A stretch of DNA of 64,000 nt from Panonychus citri. Taxonomy: Eukaryota; Arthropoda; Arachnida; Trombidiformes; Tetranychidae. The notes under the pieces were generated by a model, which was given only the letters and a program-made list of their open reading frames with translations, did no database searches and was not told the origin of the DNA. The DNA lies in contig NW_026515524.1 of NCBI RefSeq assembly GCF_014898815.1, positions 248,001 through 312,000 on the forward strand, given 5' to 3'. Positions 22,747 through 29,108 of this stretch are shown piece by piece; position 1 is the first letter of the stretch; each line of letters opens with the position of its first letter. The position numbers were made by a program, and so were the translations under genes.

Positions 22747-22768
22747 ATAAAAGTCGTTCGACTTTTAT
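22747..22768. repeat. element palindrome, 10-bp arms
   Basis: ATAAAAGTCG-TT-CGACTTTTAT. Confidence 0.85.
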
Positions 22769-22938
22769 ACTAATCGAAAGAGGAAATGAAAGAGGTCTAT
22801 TAATTGCTTCTTTATGTGAATGAGAACGTAAGAGAAATTTAAATAAGATTAAATTTTGAGAGAAAAGGAGATAGTATTCATACTTATGATAAGTTTGAAT
22901 ATTATTTAAATTGAGAGAACGAGAGAGAATGAATTAGG

Positions 22939-25900
22939 TTAATTGTCTGTTTCATCTGAAACTTCAGAATCAGAATTTGATTCTTCTAAATTAGTTAGAT
23001 CTTCAATCTCTGTTTGTTCACCAATTCTTTTTAGATTTTCGAAATTTACCATTTTCTTGTCACCTTTTTTGTTAACAATTAGAGCAGCTGAATCGTAGAC
23101 TTCAAGAATAATGAATTCTCCTTTATAAGGAGCTGTTAGTTTCTTACCCCGTAATTTGTTTTGAATTTTGACACTGAGTGTAACTTTATCTCCTTTAGAA
23201 TAGGGAGGGGGTTCGGGTTGAGTCAAATCTTTGCGATTCTGTTGCTTCAATATCATTTGTTGCTTGTGTTCATCACGAAGTTGATTAAGCTCATCATTTG
23301 TTAGGGTTGTTGACTGGATTGAAAACTCGTTCATCAATGGAGTGTTGGGTAATTTACCAAACATTAAATAAAATGGGCTTGTTTTCAATGCTTCTGAATA
23401 AGCTGAATTGTAAGCCAAAACATGATTCATAATCCATAAATCCCAATCTTTAGGTAACACCGTAAACATGTTGATTCTGTTTCCCAAAATACCGTTTAGC
23501 CTTTCAATCAAACCATTTGATTGAGGTCTATATGGTGTAATAAATTGTAATTTAATATTATTATCATCAGCGAACTGTTTAAATTCCTTGGATCGGAAAC
23601 AAGGTCCATTATCGACTTGGACTGTAATTGGATGACCAATGAATTGAATTATATAGCTTAGAAACTTAATTGCTTCTTTATGTTTCTGATTCCGATAGGC
23701 TTGAGCAAATACAAATTTAGTGAAAACATCAACTGCAGTAAATAAATATTCGTTCTGTTGACTTGATCGATGAAACTTTCCAACAACATCGATCTGTAAC
23801 CTTTCCAAAGGTTGCTCAGGAATCGGCATCGATCTTGGTCTATGATCGTTGACTGTTTTAGTTTTAAATTTAACACAAGTTTCACAATTAGCGATTTTTG
23901 ATTTAATCCATTCATCCATTTGCGGGAACCAAAAAATCTCTTTGATTCGTTTAGCCGTAGGCTTGTAACTGTAATGACCACCAATCGATTCTGTGTGAAA
24001 CTCTTTGAAAACCTTTTCTTGTAATGAACAAGGTAAAACAATTGAAATTTTGTTATTGTTGCCTTTTCGATATAAAATTCCTTGTCTTAAGGTAAAATGT
24101 TTAACCAGTAATCCTTTAGCCAGTTGTTTATTCATATTTTTACAAAAATCATCTTTTTGTTGTTGCTTTTTAATCTCGTTGTTATCCGTTGAATCTTTAT
24201 CACCATCCAAGTTAATTATAAATTTAGAAATTAATTTCTCATCAATTATTTCGGGTTGACCAGTCTTTTCTCCAATCTCATCAGCGATTTGTTTAGCAAA
24301 TAGAATCATCTCTTGCTTATTAGTATTTTTCATTAATTGAAAATCATCGACATCATTGTATTTAATTGATGACGGATCTTGATCGATCCAATTGTTGTGA
24401 TGAATCATTCCAAATGATTCATCATTAACTTGACCATTTAAATTACTTTTAACCTCGTAAGCAAATAGTAAATATTTGTAAAAATCATCTTCGTTTATTT
24501 CTCCAACTTTCTTATGTCTCCATTCATTTGATCGTGAGAAACAATCGGCAGGATGAGTTTCTCCTTTTGAATATTCAATTGTGTAATCGAATTGCGATAA
24601 AGTTGTAGCCCAACGATGTAATCGAACACATTTGAAATTGATTTTCGGTAGTGCACAAAGAGCACAATGATCTGAGACGATGATAAAATGTTTACCGCAC
24701 AGGTAATGTTGATATTTAAGACAAGCGACGACAACAGCTAAACACTCTTTTTCTGTTATCGTATAAGCTAATTGATATTTAGCCAATTTTTGACCGAAAT
24801 AAGATACCGCTCTCCATTCGTTATCTTCTAATTGTAGTAAAATGCCACCAACGGCAATCGAACTTGCATCAACCATTAATTTATGTTGAGCATCAGGATT
24901 GAATTGACAGAGTAGACAATCTTTGATTAGAGCATTTTTAATATGCTGCCAAGCTTTTTGATGATTATCGTTCCAAACGAATTTACTTTTATTTTTCTTA
25001 GAGCAGAGCTCAAACAGAATAGATGCAATTGTTGAATAATTAGGTACGAATTTCGATAAATAGTTGAACAAACCAAGTTGACTTTGCAAGCCTTTTATAT
25101 TTTTTGGAGGTTGAAACTCTTGTAATCTTGCAATCTTTTCGGGATCAGGTCGAACTGTTTTTCCCGAAATTATATGACCTAGAAATTTGACTTCTTTGTG
25201 TCCCCAGTGACATTTGTCGGGTTGCACTTTAAGTCCAATTTCTTTTATCTTTGTAAAAACTGCATCGGCATTATCAAGTAATTGATCAAAGGTTTTGCCA
25301 AATATAATTATATCATCGATGTAAGCCAAACATTTTTTATAAAGTAGATTACCAAAAATTTTGTTGACAAATTGTTGAAAATAAGCAGGCGAATCAGCTA
25401 ATCCCATAGGTAAACGAACATATTGAAATTTACCTTTTTCAATAACGAAAGCGACTTTTTCTCTTTCTTCGGGATGTAATTCTATTTGGTGGAATCCTTG
25501 GGCAAAATCAACGGTTATAAAATATTCATAACCGGCCAATGCTTGAATGTGATCGTCCACATTCGGCATTGGATAACTTCTCGTTTTCATTAATGAATTT
25601 AATTCTCGAAATGATGTAACTAGCCGCCAGTCTTTCTTGTTAGGTTTCTCCACTAGAAACGCAGGTGAGCCACCATATGAATTTGATGGTTCGATGATTC
25701 CATGAGCAATCAGCTCGTCAATCTTTTTATCCATGATTTCCCTCTTCATGGGACCAAGACGATAATAGTTACATTTAGGAATTAGTTGTTGACCAAGGTC
25801 AATTTTAATGTTAACAACATCAGCAGGAATACAACCCAGGTCGTATTTGTGTGTTGAAAATACTGATTCGAACTTGTTAAAAAATTGATTCATTTGCTGC

Positions 25901-27273
25901 TTTTGATGATTATTTAATGATGATGATATTCCTTTGTTGAGAGTTGATCTTAGATCAGAAATTTCCTCTGGAAACTCGTTTCTTCTTTTATCTAATTTAT
26001 TCTGTTTAATTATTTCGTTGTATTGTTCATCGGAGAGATTTACTAAATAGATTTCGTTGCTGTCTTGTTGGATGTTGGAATTGGAAGTTGATGAAGATTG
26101 TTGATTTGTTACTTTAAAATGATGATCTTTTATCTTTCGATTCTTTGATTGATGAGGGAGATTGGTCAATGAAACTTCAGAGTCGTTCGACTCTGATCGT
26201 TTTATTGATTTGTGTGATGATGATTGTTGGATAGGTTGAATATTGGTTGATGAGTTGGTAAAGGTAGATCCTGATGAGTCACCATTGGTAACGTTCCTTG
26301 CCGGCCCAAAAGTCTTTGGAAATTGAGTCCTGAAAAGGTAGTTGAAACTTTCGTAACTAGGAATCCTTAATGTTACATTGAGGGGTGCACCATTCCTCGT
26401 TGGAAGCCAACCCTTTCCAGGAATCGCTTCCAGCCTAGTATTAGACCAGAACCAGAAGTTTCTACCAAGGATCATATCCGTTGGTAGATTCTCAAATACA
26501 AATACTCGTAATGGGTCCAGTTTAAACGGGAAATTGACAGAAAAAACCAACTGTGTCACCCCAACGGCTCTCACAGGTCTATCTTTTCCAGCTAAACCAA
26601 GAAAATCATGAGTTGATTGATAAATAGGAATTTTTAATTTAATTGCTACGTCTTTTCTCATAGCAGTTGTACCAGCACCAGAATCAAGTAGAGCATCAAT
26701 GAACTTGATTTCTTGATGTTCAACATTTAGTACAATTTTTGGTCTTTGATACGGATTAGTTATCGGTTGATTCGTGATTTGACCAAACATGTAACCTTCT
26801 TGTCTCTCGGCAGCAACTCGACGAGGACAATTTGCTAAATTGTGTCCATTTGTTGTACACATTGGACAATAATCATTATTATTAGGTTGATTTGTAGGAT
26901 TACTTTGTTGTTGATTATTGGGTGGATTTGGTTGATAATTGTTGTTCGTTGTTGTTGTTGTTGTTGTTGTAATTGTTGTTGTTATATTGTCTCCTTGAGT
27001 TACCTCTTTGACCTCTACCTCTAGGTGATCTTGAATAACCTTGACGTTGATTGTTGTTTGAACTTGAGCTTTGATTTTGATATTGAGCATTGGTCGCTTG
27101 TTTGACTCCACCCGAATTGTTAGGTGATGAGGGATAGTTGTTTGATCTAGATCGATTATTATTATTAGCACCTCTAGAATTGGATGAATAACTTTTCTTG
27201 GAATTAGTTGAATTGTTAGATTTTCTATTGGGTGATGAATAATTTCCCTCTTCGCATGAATAACTTGATTCAT
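22939..27273 (-). CDS. pol: retrotransposon Pol: CCHC knuckle, protease, RT, RNase H, integrase
   Basis: The open frame has 1444 codons, +1 relative to gag and overlapping it for 359 bp. It is probably made as a Gag-Pol fusion, so the first roughly 95 codons after the ATG at 27273 are likely not translated. Domains by ORF residue: zinc knuckle C136, C139, H144, C149 (CX2CX4HX4C); retropepsin DSGA 197-200 and DMILG 266-270; reverse transcriptase about 470-700 with VDF (D589) and YIDD 651-654; RNase H D802, E841/E843, D868; integrase zinc domain H1093, H1100, C1130, C1133; integrase core D1162, D1221, E1257 (exactly 35 residues between the last two); and a C-terminal module APYKGEFIILE around 1381-1390 like the GPY/F domain. 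RT, RNase H, integrase order defines Ty3/Gypsy. No stop or frameshift interrupts it, so the enzyme set looks functional. Confidence 0.95.
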   Translation of the reverse strand: MNQVIHAKREIIHHPIENLTIQLIPRKVIHPILEVLIIIIDLDQTTIPHHLTIRVESNKRPMLNIKIKAQVQTTINVKVIQDHLEVEVKEVTQGDNITTTITTTTTTTTNNNYQPNPPNNQQQSNPTNQPNNNDYCPMCTTNGHNLANCPRRVAAERQEGYMFGQITNQPITNPYQRPKIVLNVEHQEIKFIDALLDSGAGTTAMRKDVAIKLKIPIYQSTHDFLGLAGKDRPVRAVGVTQLVFSVNFPFKLDPLRVFVFENLPTDMILGRNFWFWSNTRLEAIPGKGWLPTRNGAPLNVTLRIPSYESFNYLFRTQFPKTFGPARNVTNGDSSGSTFTNSSTNIQPIQQSSSHKSIKRSESNDSEVSLTNLPHQSKNRKIKDHHFKVTNQQSSSTSNSNIQQDSNEIYLVNLSDEQYNEIIKQNKLDKRRNEFPEEISDLRSTLNKGISSSLNNHQKQQMNQFFNKFESVFSTHKYDLGCIPADVVNIKIDLGQQLIPKCNYYRLGPMKREIMDKKIDELIAHGIIEPSNSYGGSPAFLVEKPNKKDWRLVTSFRELNSLMKTRSYPMPNVDDHIQALAGYEYFITVDFAQGFHQIELHPEEREKVAFVIEKGKFQYVRLPMGLADSPAYFQQFVNKIFGNLLYKKCLAYIDDIIIFGKTFDQLLDNADAVFTKIKEIGLKVQPDKCHWGHKEVKFLGHIISGKTVRPDPEKIARLQEFQPPKNIKGLQSQLGLFNYLSKFVPNYSTIASILFELCSKKNKSKFVWNDNHQKAWQHIKNALIKDCLLCQFNPDAQHKLMVDASSIAVGGILLQLEDNEWRAVSYFGQKLAKYQLAYTITEKECLAVVVACLKYQHYLCGKHFIIVSDHCALCALPKINFKCVRLHRWATTLSQFDYTIEYSKGETHPADCFSRSNEWRHKKVGEINEDDFYKYLLFAYEVKSNLNGQVNDESFGMIHHNNWIDQDPSSIKYNDVDDFQLMKNTNKQEMILFAKQIADEIGEKTGQPEIIDEKLISKFIINLDGDKDSTDNNEIKKQQQKDDFCKNMNKQLAKGLLVKHFTLRQGILYRKGNNNKISIVLPCSLQEKVFKEFHTESIGGHYSYKPTAKRIKEIFWFPQMDEWIKSKIANCETCVKFKTKTVNDHRPRSMPIPEQPLERLQIDVVGKFHRSSQQNEYLFTAVDVFTKFVFAQAYRNQKHKEAIKFLSYIIQFIGHPITVQVDNGPCFRSKEFKQFADDNNIKLQFITPYRPQSNGLIERLNGILGNRINMFTVLPKDWDLWIMNHVLAYNSAYSEALKTSPFYLMFGKLPNTPLMNEFSIQSTTLTNDELNQLRDEHKQQMILKQQNRKDLTQPEPPPYSKGDKVTLSVKIQNKLRGKKLTAPYKGEFIILEVYDSAALIVNKKGDKKMVNFENLKRIGEQTEIEDLTNLEESNSDSEVSDETDN
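26177..26196. repeat. element palindrome inside pol
   Basis: TCAGAGTCG-TT-CGACTCTGA, 9-bp arms. It encodes part of RSESNDSE in the low-complexity region between protease and RT, where sequence constraint is weak. Confidence 0.85.
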
Positions 27274-28459
27274 GTTTACTGCGATTATTGTAAATGATTA
27301 AATGTTTAATGAGTGAGTCGAGCGATTTACAAGTGAGACTGTGACGCAAGGAGAAGCTTAAATCAATTGGAAGTAAATGATAAATTAGGAAAATGATTCC
27401 TTTATCGGGAATACCTGGAATGACTAGTCTTGCGGCTTCGGTGAGCTCATGAATGTATTCTGTAGGATTTGTCCCTTTATATTTTTTATTAAAAAGCTTC
27501 TCTGTTGCTTCTGCAATCTCACTTTCTCCTACAAAACTCTCCTTAAGCTCTTTAATGAGAGATTTGAAACTAATGTGAATATTATCTCTTCTAATATTTT
27601 CAATTGTCTCAAAAATTTTGTCAGGAACTTGAGCTGACAAAATTTTTATTGCTATTTTATCAGGAATATCTCTTAGCATTACTCTTCTTTCTAATTTATT
27701 TAACCATTGGAAAAGAGTCGTCGACTCTTTCTCCACATATTCTTCAATGACATTTCTAAAGTCAAATCTTACATCAAAGGTGTAAGGCGATGAATGACGA
27801 GGTTTTTCATTAGGGTAATGATGATGAAATAATGATTCGTCATCTTCATTGTTACCTTCAAAGTCACCTTCTTGCTCATCGTTTTTACCAAAACATGAAA
27901 TATAAGCTTTAATTTGTAGCTTAGATAACTTTAAATCAATCAAATCTCGTTCATCGAGTATCTTACCTCCATAGACCACTTCTTCATCAATTAGCTTTCT
28001 AATTGTGGCTTCTGTTAGGCCATGTTGTCTCATTCGACGGAAGATTTCGGGGACTTCTAACCATTTAGGGTCAAAAGGGGTTTCTTTTTTAAGGTCAGAG
28101 GGTTTGTTGATTGCACCACAAACATATGCCGCGGTTTCCATTGCTTCTCGGATGGATCTTGTAGCATAAGCGGTATCAGATCCTTTTGCTGATCTGATTC
28201 CATAGATTTTGAAGAGATTCTCTTTATTTTGTTGAATATAATCGTTGATTGTAGGTGGTGTTGATTCGGTCATGTCTTTGAAAGATATTAGATTGGAAAC
28301 GTCCCAATCAAGAGCGAGATGATAATGAGCAAAATTTCTAGATGAGTCGTTGAGTGATAGTAGGGACTTTGATTTACACAGAAAGGTTTTGAAAGAAGGT
28401 GTTGAGATTTTATCGTCTTCTGATTCTGAAGACTCCACTTTTATCTCGGGCGTTGTCAC
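26915..28459 (-). CDS. gag: retrotransposon Gag (start uncertain)
   Basis: The open frame has 514 codons from 28459. The codon there is GTG, with in-frame stops UAA-UAG just upstream; the first in-frame ATG is at 28273 (residue 63), giving 452 residues. The N-terminal 62 codons stay open without an AUG, so a non-AUG start or a spliced leader is possible. Residues about 225-395 form a helix-rich capsid-like region (FDVRFDFRNVIEEY, TTLFQWLNKLERR, NPTEYIHELTEAARLV). The C-terminus is Ser/Asn-rich with an Arg-Gly patch (SPRGRGQRGNSRR) suited to RNA binding, and it ends after a poly-Asn run. Gag has no zinc knuckle of its own; the CCHC lies in the overlapping Pol frame. Confidence 0.85.
   Translation of the reverse strand: MTTPEIKVESSESEDDKISTPSFKTFLCKSKSLLSLNDSSRNFAHYHLALDWDVSNLISFKDMTESTPPTINDYIQQNKENLFKIYGIRSAKGSDTAYATRSIREAMETAAYVCGAINKPSDLKKETPFDPKWLEVPEIFRRMRQHGLTEATIRKLIDEEVVYGGKILDERDLIDLKLSKLQIKAYISCFGKNDEQEGDFEGNNEDDESLFHHHYPNEKPRHSSPYTFDVRFDFRNVIEEYVEKESTTLFQWLNKLERRVMLRDIPDKIAIKILSAQVPDKIFETIENIRRDNIHISFKSLIKELKESFVGESEIAEATEKLFNKKYKGTNPTEYIHELTEAARLVIPGIPDKGIIFLIYHLLPIDLSFSLRHSLTCKSLDSLIKHLIIYNNRSKHESSYSCEEGNYSSPNRKSNNSTNSKKSYSSNSRGANNNNRSRSNNYPSSPNNSGGVKQATNAQYQNQSSSSNNNQRQGYSRSPRGRGQRGNSRRQYNNNNYNNNNNNNEQQLSTKSTQ
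26940..26985 (-). promoter_or_regulatory. probable gag-pol frameshift zone (AAC repeat)
   Basis: The two frames overlap through an AAC-triplet run read as poly-Asn in gag and poly-Thr in pol. Pol lies in the +1 frame (offset 1186 nt from the gag frame start). Moving one base forward here joins Gag's Asn run to the Pol sequence just before the CCHC knuckle. The exact slip codon is not identifiable by eye. A change in repeat length in this copy is an alternative explanation. Confidence 0.4.
27712..27730. repeat. element palindrome inside gag
   Basis: AAAGAGTCG-T-CGACTCTTT, 9-bp arms around one base. It encodes KESTT in the capsid-like region. Confidence 0.85.
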
Positions 28460-28619
28460 AGCCTTTCGCTATTAACACTTTAATATGGCCGCACGTTTAA
28501 TGAATAGTATACACACGAATGTCTTCTTAAAACGTGCAAGCATGTGAAATTAGGCAGGTTTGAGTTGGTTAACAAACTTGGGTAACGCACTGAAATCACA
28601 AGAATAAAGATCGAGGGAT
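28460..28619 (-). other. retrotransposon 5' leader
   Basis: 160 bp between the primer-binding site and the gag frame. It contains an AUG at 28543 in the same frame as gag, followed by 22 codons and then UAA UAG directly before the gag frame. It also has an acceptor-like TGTGATTTCAG ending at 28590. It could be a short upstream ORF, or part of a packaging or leader-splicing region. Confidence 0.5.
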
Positions 28620-28633
28620 CGGCATCTCCACCA
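28620..28633 (-). other. primer-binding site, tRNA-Ala type
   Basis: In element sense TGGTGGAGATGCCG begins two bases inside the 5' LTR. Its complement, CGGCATCTCCACCA, is what I recall as the 3' end (with CCA) of insect-type tRNA-Ala, 14 bases long. Beyond this the match breaks down. Confidence 0.65.
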
Positions 28634-28676
28634 TTTGTAAGTGTTTTGAGTTTAACTCGAGAGATGAGGCAAAGCC

Positions 28677-28682
28677 ACTTAC
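28677..28682 (-). promoter_or_regulatory. candidate splice donor in U5
   Basis: Element-sense GTAAGTGG gives a full six-base donor consensus downstream of the predicted start site, though the preceding exon bases are TT. It could splice to an acceptor before ORF3 and make an env-style subgenomic mRNA. No matching acceptor near 20922 is convincing by eye. Confidence 0.3.
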
Positions 28683-28737
28683 AAAAAACCTGTAACCGAG
28701 ATCGGTACAGCCTATTAACATCAAACGAGGTGCACAG

Positions 28738-28749
28738 AGTCGATCGACT
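28738..28749. repeat. element palindrome, copy in the 5' LTR
   Basis: AGTCGATCGACT. Placed downstream of the predicted start site, so it would be present in the genomic RNA near both ends. Confidence 0.85.
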
Positions 28750-28991
28750 TTGGCGCCAACGCGAGAATAGATACTGAGATGTGACAACTTAATAGAGATT
28801 TATTGAACAGAGTGGAAAGCACGTACAAGGATAAACTGAGGTGAGAATTAGGAACTAAGGTAAAGGAGGAAGTCGGAAACGACTAAGAGTAATTTGAAGA
28901 GAGTAACAACAATAGGTGAATAATTAATTGGGTGTATGACTGACTGTGTATATGTATCTGTAACAGTGATTTGGTTTAAGGTGAGAGAGGA

Positions 28992-28999
28992 TTTTTATA
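28992..28999 (-). promoter_or_regulatory. LTR promoter TATA box
   Basis: Element-sense TATAAAAA. Thirty bases downstream is TCACTG (28964-28969), an initiator-like sequence that would be the start site and the U3/R boundary. Confidence 0.6.
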
Positions 29000-29103
29000 C
29001 TAAGGTGATTAATTGTAATTGGTTAACATATAAGGGAGAGAGTCCAATAAGGAAAAGGTGATGACCGAAGGGGGAAAGAAAAGTGTGAGAGAGGCATTTC
29101 CCT

Positions 29104-29108
29104 AATCA
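29104..29108. repeat. target-site duplication, right copy
   Basis: AATCA, identical to 17764-17768 on the other side of the element. Confidence 0.85.

Larger units (their letters stand above)
20922..22938. other. 2-kb spacer between pol and ORF3, dense in palindromes
   Basis: No long ORF on either strand; two short hydrophobic minus-strand ORFs (20977-21213, 21384-21593) have no recognisable features. The spacer holds eleven AAGTC/GACTT palindromes at 21040-21055, 21093-21112, 21322-21345, 21616-21635, 21895-21916, 21974-21983, 22198-22215, 22283-22298, 22623-22640, 22682-22691 and 22747-22768. A related AAAGCG-TTTT-CGCTTT hairpin lies at 21989-22004. The plus strand, antisense to the element, also shows ordered splice-like signals: donors at 21841 and 22078, acceptors ending at 22145 and 22548. 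The spacer may be an intron or leader for ORF3 mRNA, an insulator or enhancer array, or the site of an antisense transcript. Confidence 0.7.
17769..29103 (-). mobile_element. complete, recent Ty3/Gypsy LTR retrotransposon with an extra RING-exonuclease ORF
   Basis: An 11.3-kb element in minus orientation. It has near-identical LTRs (17769-18241 and 28636-29103), an AATCA target duplication, a tRNA-Ala-type primer-binding site at 28620-28633 and a G-rich tract at 18242-18253. It carries gag, then pol in the order protease-RT-RNase H-integrase (the Ty3/Gypsy order), then a third ORF in the env position. All three ORFs are long and open. The LTRs differ by one single-base indel plus loss of the terminal TACA at the 5' LTR edge (29103). 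The third ORF encodes RING, TRAF-type zinc finger and DEDDh exonuclease domains rather than an envelope. A family of AAGTC/GACTT palindromes marks the whole element. I do not assign a Ty3/Gypsy clade. Confidence 0.95.
28636..29103 (-). repeat. 5' LTR (right copy), 468 bp
   Basis: Read side by side with the left LTR, it differs only by one base (GAGGTG left, GGGTG right, near 28930) and by lacking the outermost TACA. It therefore ends TTTCCCT directly against the AATCA target duplication. It contains the promoter (TATA at 28992-28999), the AGTCGATCGACT palindrome (28738-28749), the AGTCG-GAAA-CGACT hairpin (28871-28884) and a donor-like GTAAGT (28677-28682). Near identity means recent insertion. 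Confidence 0.95.

Noticed and set aside
23658..24734. Several ORFs of 79-127 codons overlapping pol on both strands
   Set aside because: They are shadows of the long pol frame, with no independent motif.
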